64,000 nt of DNA, from positions 1 through 64,000 of the forward strand of contig JBCCHF010000039.1 of NCBI GenBank assembly GCA_039028895.1, in the 5' to 3' direction. Position 1 is the stretch's first letter. The number at the start of each line of letters is the position of its first letter. A program made the translations under genes and the position numbers. The stretch is from JAHDCJ01 sp039028895 (GTDB taxonomy: Bacteria; Bacteroidota; Bacteroidia; Chitinophagales; Saprospiraceae). Under the pieces are notes generated by a model. That model worked only from the letters and a program-made list of their open reading frames with translations, was not told the DNA's origin and made no database searches. This document shows positions 16,857 to 25,942 of the stretch, one piece after another.

Positions 16857-19800
16857 ATGAATCGCCTGTATATTTTGACCCTCATATTGGGGATTATTTT
16901 CTTTCTGCCTTCCCAGGTCAATGCTACCCATATTGTGGGTGGAGAAATTACTTACAACTGCCTTGGAAATAATCAGTTCCGGATAATAATGTCTGTTTAT
17001 CGCGATTGCTTTACCGGTGGTGCTGGTTTTGATAATCCTGCCAGGTTGACGGTTTATGGTGGTGATAACCTGGTTTCACCTTTCAATACTTATAATGTAT
17101 CGCCAATCATTGAGAGTATACCTCCAGATGTAAGTAATCCCTGTCTTGAACCACCTCCAAATATATGTGTAGAGGAAGGATCATATGCCATCACCCTTAC
17201 GTTACCGTATAACCCAGATGGATATTATCTTTCATATGAAAGATGTTGTAGAAATCCTACCATCAACAATATCCAGGCTCCCAATACTGTGGGCGCAACC
17301 TATTCGATATTTATTTCTGATCTGGCACAGACTTCCTGTAACGATAGTCCGGTTTTTAATGACTTCCCGCCGATTGTAATTTGTAATGAGCAGGAAATCG
17401 ATTTTGACCATAGCGCCACTGATGCTGAAGGTGATTCCTTAGTTTATTTTTTCTGTGCGCCGTTTATAGGGGCAACTCCGACGAATCCTGCTCCTAACCA
17501 GGCGAGTCCGCCGCCTTATACTGAAGTCTCATATGTAGACCCTCCTTTCAATGCCCAATTTCCGGTTGGTGGAAACCCACTTGTAACCATTGATTCGACA
17601 ACTGGTATCATTACAGGGATCCCCCAGATCCAGGGACAATATGTAGTGGGTGTTTGTGTTGAGGAATACAGAAATGATACACTTTTGAGCCGCACCCAAC
17701 GCGATTTTCAATTCAATGTAACCAATTGTACACAGCTCATTGACGCTGACATCCAAGAGGATGAATTAGTTGGCGATGATCAATATATAGTCAACTCCTG
17801 TGGTGATAGTGTGGTTACATTTATCAATGAAAGTCAGGATGCCAATTTCATCGACAGTTACGAATGGGAGTTTGACATTGACGGTACGATAGTTTTTTCA
17901 GACCTTGAAAATCCAACTATCACATTCCCTGACACTGGATTGTATTTTGCAACGTTGATCCTCAATAACGGTAATGAAGATTGTACAGATACAGCCGATA
18001 TCTGGATAAATATATTCCCACCGATTGAGGCAGATTATGAATTCGTTTATGATACTTGTTCAAATGGACCGATTCAGTTTACTGACTTTTCAACTACCGG
18101 GGCAACAGCTATAGTTGACTGGGACTGGAGTTTCGGGGATGGCAATTTTTCTGACGATCAAAACCCCTCAAACCAGTTTATGAACCCGGCCATTTATGAA
18201 ATGGCATTAAATGTAACAGATGCAAATGGCTGTGAAGATTTTCTTACACAAAGTTTGGAATGGTTTCCTTCTCCCGACATAAATTTTACAACAAACACAA
18301 ATGCCGGGTGTGAACCATTAACGGTTGATTTCCAGAATACTTCACTCCCATTCAATGCCGATTACACCCTCGATTGGGAGTTTGGTGATGGTAATACTTT
18401 TACTGGCTTTAATCCAACTAACATCTATGACACTGCCGGAATTTATACCGTTATCATCCACGCTACTTCGCCTTCTGGCTGTATGGTATCTGACACCTTC
18501 CCCAATCAAATAACAGTCTATCACTTACCCGCAGCCGACTTTACCTATCAATATGACAGTTGTGAGATTGCACCGGTTTCCTTTTTTGACAATTCCACTT
18601 TCCTTGACGGTACAATAACTGATTGGTTTTGGGAATTTGGAGACGACAGCACATCGACTGACCAGAACCCATCTCACCAATACCTTGATGCAGGTACGTA
18701 CAATGTTACGTTGACCGTAACTGACGAGTTTAACTGTGAGCATACGACCGCCCAGAGTGTAAATTGGTTCCCTGCTCCTATTATTGATATCAACCCAAGC
18801 ATCATAAATGGTTGTGCACCTTTAACCGTTGAATTTGAAAATAACTCCTATCCTATTATTGGATACACCACTGTGTGGAACCTTGGAGATGGATCAACCT
18901 CTAATGCAGCGAGCCCTATTCACACTTACCCTGATCCTGGAATTTATACAGTTTGGGTAACTATTACCTCTCCAACTAATTGTGTTGAAACTGATACATT
19001 TTTCAATCTGATCCAGGTAGATACTCTGCCTACCGCTAACTTCACTTTCGCATACGATTCATGCGCGATAGATGTTGTGAGCTTCTTCGATGGTTCGGTT
19101 GCTGGAAGTGGAGATATAGCCCAATGGGAATGGAATTTTGGAGATGATTCTCTGTCTGTAGAACAAAACCCACAGCATCAATATGCAGATGCTGGCAGTT
19201 ACGATGTAGAGTTAATCATAACGAATACATTTGGATGCAAAGACACTATTAACCATACCGTGGATTGGTTTCCGGCACCAATCATAGATATTGACCCGGG
19301 TGATGTTCGAGGTTGCGTACCGTTTATGGTTGAGTTCGAAAATAATTCGTATCCCATAAATGGCTATACTACTATCTGGGATCTTGGTGATGGATCTACT
19401 TCCAATGCGGCGAGCCCTATCCATACTTATGATAATCCCGGAGTTTATACCGTTTCAGTTACAATTACTTCTCCGACCAACTGTGTAGAAACCGATACAT
19501 TTTTCAACCTGATTACAGTAGACACCTTACCAACTGCCAATTTCCAGTTCATTTATGACACTTGTGTAATTGCACCAATTACATTTCAGGATCAATCTAT
19601 AGCAGGTTCTGGCACTATTGATACCTGGGATTGGACCTTTGGAGATGGTAATTTTTCAAACGACCAAAGTCCTGTATATCAATATCAACAACCTGGAGAT
19701 TATAATGTCAAACTAGTTGTTACGAATATTTTTGGTTGTACGGATAGTATTACACAAAGTATAAGTTGGTGGCCTTCCTCAGACATTGACCTTGGATCAT

Positions 19801-21566
19801 CTGATCCAAGGGGCTGTACACCTCATCAGGTATCTTTCACCAATAGCTCACTGCCTGTCACAGGTTATTCCATCTTGTGGGACTTCGGTGACGGGAATAC
19901 TTCTGATAGCTTTGAACCTTCCCATATTTACCAGTTTGCAGGGACTTATTCGGTGTCATTTACAACTATTTCTCCTACCGGATGTATAGGTACTGACACA
20001 CTTCACAATTACATAATTGCGGATTCGATACCGATAGCAGATTATATCTTTACTTCGGATCCAGATTCTTGTATAATCGGCCCAGTTACCTTCACCGATA
20101 CCTCTATCCCCGGTAGTGGGGATATTTTATCTTGGACATGGGATTTTGATGATAATTCTACATCAGATGAAAATAATCCGGTCCATTTATTTAATGGAGG
20201 CGGTGCTTTTGATGTAGAACTACTAATCGAGGATGAAAACGGATGTACAGATAGTACTACCCAAACCGTATTGTGGGCACCCTCAACCGTAATTGATGTT
20301 ACACCAATTGATCCACAAGGCTGTACCCCTCATACTGTCTTCTTTCAAAACAACTCCTTCCCTATTATCGGATATGACATATTCTGGGATTTTGGAGACG
20401 GAGCAACGTCCACTACAGAAAGCCCTACTCATACATATACAGAGACAGGCATATATGATGTCACCTTAACGGTTATCTCGCCATTGGGTTGTTTGAGTGA
20501 GATGGTGTTTGAAGATTTCATTACGGTTGATACCATTCCAACCGCAGATTTTTCCTGGAATCTTGATGACTGTGAAGACGGTCTCTTAAACTTCAGAGAT
20601 GAATCATTGCAAAATGGAGGTTTCGTAAATGGTTGGTCATGGAATTTTGGTGATGGTAATTTTTCTGACCTTCAAAATCCATCTCATGCCTATGAATTTC
20701 AAGGCACCTATATGGTCAGCCTCCAGGTCACTGATGAAAATGGCTGTACGGATATGATTGAGCAGGAAGTCACCTGGTGGCCTCCTTCCAGGATTGACAT
20801 CGCTGTGGATGATTACCTGGGTTGTATTCCTCATCCGGTCCAGTTTATTAATAATTCTGACCCTCTGGACAACTATGATGTTTTCTGGGAATTTGGGGAT
20901 GGTAATACAAGTACAGAAGTTGAGCCTGCTCATATTTATGAATCTTCAGGAAATTATGATGTAACCATTTCCATAACAACTCCAACCGGATGTACTACCA
21001 CTGAAACCGTAAATAACATGGTAAGAGTAATGGAAAAACCAGTGGCCGCATTTTCATATTCACCACCTAATCCTAATAATTTCGAACCTGAAGTTCAATT
21101 TACTGATGAATCACAATTAATTAGTCAATGGGAATGGGACTTTGGCAATGGTGATTTTGCTCTTCAGCAAAATCCATTTTACAGCTATCCAGACACCGGG
21201 GTATATGTCGTTACGCTTGTTGTGACACAACTAGGAGGTTGTCAGGATTCAACGAGTCAACTCGTTGATGTAGAACCATTGTTTACCTATTATCTTCCTA
21301 ATGCTTTCACACCAAATGAAGATGGAGTTAACGATGGCTTCCGTGGTGCCGGAATTACCTACACACTGAGTCAATTTGAAATGACCATATGGAACAGATG
21401 GGGGGAGCTTGTTTTCCAAACTAATGACCCGGAAGAAGCATGGAATGGTAGAAGGAATAATAATGGCCGATTATCGCCATTAGGCGTCTATGTTTACCAA
21501 GTAAACTTAACTTCTGGACGAGGAGAGCGACATGAATACAAAGGTTTTGTAACTTTAGTGCGATAA
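16857..21566 (+). CDS. Giant secreted PKD-repeat protein with T9SS type B sorting domain (paralogue 2)
   Basis: The start chosen is ATG at 16857, which gives about 1569 residues with a clean signal peptide before 'ATHIVGGEITYNCLGN'. An in-frame ATG at 16815 would put 14 polar residues before the signal. The shared N-terminal domain (~300 residues) is followed by 14 PKD-like domains: one entry domain, six A/B pairs, and one exit domain ('ISQWEWDFGNGDF'). A-type units read 'W.W.FGDG..S..QNP' and end in 'W(F/W)P'; B-type units open with 'GC.P' and read 'Y...WDLGDG.TS...P.HTY'. The C-terminal domain ('LFTYYLPNAFTPNEDGVNDGF', ending 'YKGFVTLVR') is the type B T9SS signal. It is probably a long extracellular rod. 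It is 19 bp from paralogue 3 and likely cotranscribed with it. Confidence 0.85.
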   Translation: MNRLYILTLILGIIFFLPSQVNATHIVGGEITYNCLGNNQFRIIMSVYRDCFTGGAGFDNPARLTVYGGDNLVSPFNTYNVSPIIESIPPDVSNPCLEPPPNICVEEGSYAITLTLPYNPDGYYLSYERCCRNPTINNIQAPNTVGATYSIFISDLAQTSCNDSPVFNDFPPIVICNEQEIDFDHSATDAEGDSLVYFFCAPFIGATPTNPAPNQASPPPYTEVSYVDPPFNAQFPVGGNPLVTIDSTTGIITGIPQIQGQYVVGVCVEEYRNDTLLSRTQRDFQFNVTNCTQLIDADIQEDELVGDDQYIVNSCGDSVVTFINESQDANFIDSYEWEFDIDGTIVFSDLENPTITFPDTGLYFATLILNNGNEDCTDTADIWINIFPPIEADYEFVYDTCSNGPIQFTDFSTTGATAIVDWDWSFGDGNFSDDQNPSNQFMNPAIYEMALNVTDANGCEDFLTQSLEWFPSPDINFTTNTNAGCEPLTVDFQNTSLPFNADYTLDWEFGDGNTFTGFNPTNIYDTAGIYTVIIHATSPSGCMVSDTFPNQITVYHLPAADFTYQYDSCEIAPVSFFDNSTFLDGTITDWFWEFGDDSTSTDQNPSHQYLDAGTYNVTLTVTDEFNCEHTTAQSVNWFPAPIIDINPSIINGCAPLTVEFENNSYPIIGYTTVWNLGDGSTSNAASPIHTYPDPGIYTVWVTITSPTNCVETDTFFNLIQVDTLPTANFTFAYDSCAIDVVSFFDGSVAGSGDIAQWEWNFGDDSLSVEQNPQHQYADAGSYDVELIITNTFGCKDTINHTVDWFPAPIIDIDPGDVRGCVPFMVEFENNSYPINGYTTIWDLGDGSTSNAASPIHTYDNPGVYTVSVTITSPTNCVETDTFFNLITVDTLPTANFQFIYDTCVIAPITFQDQSIAGSGTIDTWDWTFGDGNFSNDQSPVYQYQQPGDYNVKLVVTNIFGCTDSITQSISWWPSSDIDLGSSDPRGCTPHQVSFTNSSLPVTGYSILWDFGDGNTSDSFEPSHIYQFAGTYSVSFTTISPTGCIGTDTLHNYIIADSIPIADYIFTSDPDSCIIGPVTFTDTSIPGSGDILSWTWDFDDNSTSDENNPVHLFNGGGAFDVELLIEDENGCTDSTTQTVLWAPSTVIDVTPIDPQGCTPHTVFFQNNSFPIIGYDIFWDFGDGATSTTESPTHTYTETGIYDVTLTVISPLGCLSEMVFEDFITVDTIPTADFSWNLDDCEDGLLNFRDESLQNGGFVNGWSWNFGDGNFSDLQNPSHAYEFQGTYMVSLQVTDENGCTDMIEQEVTWWPPSRIDIAVDDYLGCIPHPVQFINNSDPLDNYDVFWEFGDGNTSTEVEPAHIYESSGNYDVTISITTPTGCTTTETVNNMVRVMEKPVAAFSYSPPNPNNFEPEVQFTDESQLISQWEWDFGNGDFALQQNPFYSYPDTGVYVVTLVVTQLGGCQDSTSQLVDVEPLFTYYLPNAFTPNEDGVNDGFRGAGITYTLSQFEMTIWNRWGELVFQTNDPEEAWNGRRNNNGRLSPLGVYVYQVNLTSGRGERHEYKGFVTLVR
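18375..20888 (+). repeat. 501-bp in-frame tandem super-repeat (PKD A/B dyads) in paralogue 2
   Basis: The conserved Trp codon of successive B-type PKD units lies at 18375, 18876, 19377, 19878, 20385 and 20886, giving spacings of 501, 501, 501, 507 and 501 bp, or 167 codons. Copies at 18831-19040 and 19332-19541 are closely similar at the nucleotide level, pointing to recent duplication or gene conversion. Confidence 0.85.
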
Positions 21567-21585
21567 CACCTAAGTCGCACATACT

Positions 21586-24500
21586 ATGAACAAGGTTGTT
21601 GCCTTAATCGCATTTTTGTTTCTTTTGCCGTCACTTGCTCAAATTTCAAGAGCTTCTCATATCATTGGTGGGGATATGTCTTATCATTGTAATGGAAACA
21701 ATGAATTTGTTTTCACTTTGAAAATCTACCGTGATTGCTTCACCGGGCAGGTAGGTTTCAGTGATCCTGCTACCCTCGTGATTTGGGCAGGAGATGACTT
21801 TTCCAGTCCATGGGCAGCCTTAGGGGTAAATCCTGAAATTGTAAATATTCCTCCGGAAGTCGATGACCCATGCCTCGTAATTCCTCCAAATATTTGTGTT
21901 GAAGAAGGTACATACAGCCTAACCGTCACTTTACCATTTAACCCTGCTGGCTACCATGTGACCTATGACATTTGCTGCAGGAATCCTACAATAACCAATA
22001 TTGTTGATCCAGATGTTGTGGGCGCAACGTACACCGTATTTCTTTCAGACCTTGCTCAGTCTTCCTGTAATAATAGCCCGGTTTTTGACGACTTTCCACC
22101 TATAGTGATTTGCAGAGATGTGGATGTTAGCTTTGATCATGGAGCTACCGACCCTGAAGGTGATTCGATAGTTTATTACTTTTGCACACCCCTGGATTCA
22201 GACCCAGGTTTCGCGGCCCCTCCATATGATGAGGTAATTTTTGTAGATCCGCCATTCAACGCTCAATATCCTATGGGCGGGAATCCGCTGGTAACCATTG
22301 ATTCTACAACAGGTGTTATCACTGGTGTACCGGTTGTAACCGGTCAATATGTTGTCGGTGTTTGCATGGAAGAATACAGAAATGGTCAATTGCTTTCAAC
22401 GCTGCAACGTGATTTCCAGTTTAATGTCACCTACTGCGCTCCGCTTGTGAATGCAGATATACAGGAAGATATCATGGTTGGTCCAAATGGATTTCTAATT
22501 AACCAGTGTGGTGATAGTACCGTTAATTTCATCAATCAAAGTACTGATCCCGATTTTATTAATGAATACTCATGGGAGTTTGACATCGATGGCAACCTTT
22601 TCATGTCTGATGAAATCAATCCAACTATTATGTTCCCTGATACGGGCTTCTACCAGGGGGTGCTTATTCTGAATGAGAATAATGGACAGTGTAAAGACTC
22701 TGCCGATATTTTTGTCAACATTTATCCTCCTATTATGGCTGATTTTTCTGTTGATTTCGATTCATGTGCACCTGGGCCTATGACATTCATCGATGAATCT
22801 ACGACTGGTTCATTTGCAATTGTGGACTGGCTCTGGAATTTTAATGATGGAAATGCTACTGATATTCAAAATCCCATTCACGAATATATGTTCCCCGGCA
22901 GTTATGGAGTTTCCTTAAGGGTGACCGATGACAATGGTTGTGATGACATCATTACCCAGACTGTTGAATGGCAGCCTGCGACTGTAATTAGTTTTACAGC
23001 CGATGTTACTTCAGGATGTGAACCGATAACCGTTCAATTTCAAAATACCTCACTCCCTTTTGATAATAATTATTCTCTTGAATGGGACTTTGGGGATGGA
23101 ACAAGTGAGACTGGAGAAAACCCGATTCATACCTATGATACAGCAGGTGTCTATACGCTTATCTTGACATCAAATTCACCTCTAGGCTGTGTAGAGTCCG
23201 ATACCTTTCCGAATTTTATTAATGTTTTTGAAGAACCTGTCGCTGATTTTGATTTTGCCTTTGATAGTTGTCAATTGGATGCAGTACAGTTTACTGATCT
23301 ATCAGATTTTGAGTTAAACACGAATATTTCCTGGCTTTGGGAATTTGGAGATAATAACACTTCTGATCAACAAAATCCTTCTCATCTTTATATGAATCCG
23401 GGAGTTTACGATGTAACCTTGACTGTGAGTAATGATGATGGTTGTTCAACTAGTATGGTGAGACAGATTGATTGGGAAATTGCGCCAATATTTGACGTCG
23501 TTATTGATCCCATATCGGGATGTGCACCGCTGTCTGTTCCCTTTCCAACAAATGCCTATCCGATTCCAGGTTATACCATAGTTTGGGATTTAGGTGACGG
23601 TAACACTACTGATGAAGCAAGTCCTCTCCACCAATATGAAGACCCGGGAGTTTATTCTCTAAGCCTAACTATAACGACTCCATCAGGTTGTACGCGGACC
23701 GATGTTTACCAGGATGTTATTGTAGTTGACACTTTACCTATTGCACAATTCAATATAGTTTTTGACCCTTGTGAGCTGGCGCCGCTAACATTCGAAGATC
23801 AATCACTACCAGGAACCGGGGATATTGTTAACTGGGACTGGGAATTTGGGGACATGAGTACTTCTGATGATCAAAGCCCTGTTTACCAATATTCTAATCC
23901 GGGGGATTATGATATACAGTTTATAGTAGAGAATTCGGCAGGTTGTGTTGATACGGCTGATCAAAGTATTAGTTGGTTCCCAGAAACTACTATTGATATC
24001 TCCGCATCTTTGACTTCCGGTTGTACCCCTTTGACCGTTTCATTTACAAATAATTCCGCTCCATTGATGGGGTATTCCTTTGTTTGGGATTTTGGAGATG
24101 GTAACACAACATCAACAATTGAACCTTCACATATTTTTTCCTTCTCTGGGGATTTTCCAGTTACATTTACCTCAACTTCTCCATCTGGATGCATGGCCTC
24201 TGAGACAATAATGATTATGGCAAACGCTTTGCCAATAGCTAATTTTGGTTTTCAGGGTGGACCTGCTACATGTGTATTTGGACCTGTGCCATTTACAGAT
24301 CTGACCATTCCCGGAAACGGGGATATAATATCATGGGACTGGGATTTTGATGATGGCTTTGGGTCTGATGAGCAAAATCCTGTTCACTTGTTTAACCAGG
24401 CTGGAATATTTAATGTCTCCCTAACTATTATTGATGAAAATGGTTGCTCAAGTTCTATTTCTCAGCGGGTGGAATGGGCACCTGGCCCGGTCATTGACAT

Positions 24501-25770
24501 TGTACCTGACAATCCAAGAGGCTGTTCCTCGCCTCACACCGTTTTATTTCAGAATAATTCATTTCCCATAAATGGATATGACATTTTATGGGATTTTGGA
24601 GATGGCAATACTGATAGCGCCGTTTCGCCAACTCACACTTATCAATCGATGGGGGCATATGATGTAATTTTAACACTGATCTCACCTACTGGGTGTCTGA
24701 GTACGCAAACATTTGATGATTTGGTTACTGTTGACACCATTCCAACAGCAAATTTTATCTGGAATAACGACGACTGCCAGGATGGCTTACTTAATTTTAG
24801 GGATCAGTCAATAGGTAATGGTGGACCAATTACTTCATGGCAGTGGACATTTGGAGATACCAATACTTCTGATTTACAAAACCCCCAACATGCCTATGAA
24901 TTCATAGGAACTTATCTTGTTGGCCTATTGGTAATTGATGAGAATGGTTGTGAACATTATATAGAGCAGGAAGTGGAATGGTGGCCCCCTGCCAGAATTG
25001 ACATTGAAGTTGATGATTATCTCGGTTGTATTCCTCATCAGGTCAATTTTATTAATAACTCAGATCCCATTAATGGATATGACATTCTCTGGGATCTTGG
25101 AGATGGAACTATATCTACCGATTTGGAACCTTCCCATATTTATCAGGAGCCTGGAAATTATGATGTGACTTTAATGATAACCGCTCCTACAGGTTGCACT
25201 TCTGAAGCTTTTTTCCCAAATTTCGTAAGGGTTACGGAACAACCAGTTGCAGATTTCTTTTATTCTCCTGAACAGCCTACAAATTTCAATGCTGAAGTTC
25301 AATTCACAGATGCTTCTCAGCTAATCAGTCAATGGGAATGGGATTTCGGAAACGGAGATTATTCTTTTGAACAAAATCCTTTGTACACCTATCCGGATAC
25401 GGGCATCTATAATGTTACGCTAATTGTTACGCAGCTTAGTGGATGTCAGGACTCTACGTCTAAGTTAATCGATATCGCGCCGTTGTACACCTATTATTTA
25501 CCAAATGCTTTTACACCAAATGAAGATGGTATTAATGATGGATTCAGAGGTGCTGGCATCACTTACACCTTACGTTTCTTTGAGATGAATATCTGGAACA
25601 GGTGGGGTGAGATTGTGTTTTCAACCAACAACCCGCAAGAAGCATGGAATGGGAAGAAGAATAATATTGGCAGACTTTCTCAATCCGGGGTTTATATCTA
25701 TCAGGTTAGACTAATTGAGGCGAGAGGTAAGCAACATGAGCTTAAAGGGTTTGTTACTCTCGTCCGGTAA
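21586..25770 (+). CDS. Giant secreted PKD-repeat protein with T9SS type B sorting domain (paralogue 3)
   Basis: This 1394-residue protein has a signal peptide (residues 1-23) before 'SHIIGGDMSYHCNGN', the shared N-terminal domain, then 12 PKD-like domains: entry, five A/B pairs, exit ('ISQWEWDFGNGDY'). It therefore has exactly one A/B pair fewer than paralogue 2. The length difference of about 175 residues agrees with that. The C-terminal 'LYTYYLPNAFTPNEDGINDGF...KGFVTLVR' is a type B T9SS sorting domain, nearly identical to that of paralogue 2. Cys residues recur in each unit ('DSCQ', 'NGCDD', 'GCEPI', 'PLGCV'), so disulphides may brace the rod. The function is inferred to be surface-structural or adhesive. 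Confidence 0.85.
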   Translation: MNKVVALIAFLFLLPSLAQISRASHIIGGDMSYHCNGNNEFVFTLKIYRDCFTGQVGFSDPATLVIWAGDDFSSPWAALGVNPEIVNIPPEVDDPCLVIPPNICVEEGTYSLTVTLPFNPAGYHVTYDICCRNPTITNIVDPDVVGATYTVFLSDLAQSSCNNSPVFDDFPPIVICRDVDVSFDHGATDPEGDSIVYYFCTPLDSDPGFAAPPYDEVIFVDPPFNAQYPMGGNPLVTIDSTTGVITGVPVVTGQYVVGVCMEEYRNGQLLSTLQRDFQFNVTYCAPLVNADIQEDIMVGPNGFLINQCGDSTVNFINQSTDPDFINEYSWEFDIDGNLFMSDEINPTIMFPDTGFYQGVLILNENNGQCKDSADIFVNIYPPIMADFSVDFDSCAPGPMTFIDESTTGSFAIVDWLWNFNDGNATDIQNPIHEYMFPGSYGVSLRVTDDNGCDDIITQTVEWQPATVISFTADVTSGCEPITVQFQNTSLPFDNNYSLEWDFGDGTSETGENPIHTYDTAGVYTLILTSNSPLGCVESDTFPNFINVFEEPVADFDFAFDSCQLDAVQFTDLSDFELNTNISWLWEFGDNNTSDQQNPSHLYMNPGVYDVTLTVSNDDGCSTSMVRQIDWEIAPIFDVVIDPISGCAPLSVPFPTNAYPIPGYTIVWDLGDGNTTDEASPLHQYEDPGVYSLSLTITTPSGCTRTDVYQDVIVVDTLPIAQFNIVFDPCELAPLTFEDQSLPGTGDIVNWDWEFGDMSTSDDQSPVYQYSNPGDYDIQFIVENSAGCVDTADQSISWFPETTIDISASLTSGCTPLTVSFTNNSAPLMGYSFVWDFGDGNTTSTIEPSHIFSFSGDFPVTFTSTSPSGCMASETIMIMANALPIANFGFQGGPATCVFGPVPFTDLTIPGNGDIISWDWDFDDGFGSDEQNPVHLFNQAGIFNVSLTIIDENGCSSSISQRVEWAPGPVIDIVPDNPRGCSSPHTVLFQNNSFPINGYDILWDFGDGNTDSAVSPTHTYQSMGAYDVILTLISPTGCLSTQTFDDLVTVDTIPTANFIWNNDDCQDGLLNFRDQSIGNGGPITSWQWTFGDTNTSDLQNPQHAYEFIGTYLVGLLVIDENGCEHYIEQEVEWWPPARIDIEVDDYLGCIPHQVNFINNSDPINGYDILWDLGDGTISTDLEPSHIYQEPGNYDVTLMITAPTGCTSEAFFPNFVRVTEQPVADFFYSPEQPTNFNAEVQFTDASQLISQWEWDFGNGDYSFEQNPLYTYPDTGIYNVTLIVTQLSGCQDSTSKLIDIAPLYTYYLPNAFTPNEDGINDGFRGAGITYTLRFFEMNIWNRWGEIVFSTNNPQEAWNGKKNNIGRLSQSGVYIYQVRLIEARGKQHELKGFVTLVR
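23083..25092 (+). repeat. 501-bp in-frame tandem super-repeat (PKD A/B dyads) in paralogue 3
   Basis: B-unit Trp codons fall at 23083, 23584, 24085, 24589 and 25090, so the spacings are 501, 501, 504 and 501 bp. This is the same period as in paralogue 2, although nucleotide identity between units is lower. Confidence 0.85.
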
Positions 25771-25942
25771 ATTTTCTGCTCATTACCCTTCATTTTCAGA
25801 AACAGTTAAGGTATAATTTTTGTTAGCATACGGTACGTGTAAAACAGTACTCGAATGTCTTAATACGGGACATTGTAACATAAGCATCGGCAAATCCGTT
25901 TTGTTGTTAATTAAATGGCAATTTGCAAGAAATTTATCCAGA

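Noticed and set aside
20637..20964. Open frames of 60-100 codons on either strand inside the PKD genes
   Set aside because: They are shadows of the high-complexity PKD coding sequence, with no start context, family resemblance or independent promoter.
14436..25770. Regularly spaced repeats that could suggest a CRISPR array or satellite
   Set aside because: The repeats are in frame, about 501 bp long, diverged, and encode PKD domains; there are no short identical repeats with spacers and no cas genes.
25820..25942. Upstream extension of the TonB receptor frame to 25820
   Set aside because: It would put 41 residues without signal character before a clear signal peptide starting at ATG 25943.
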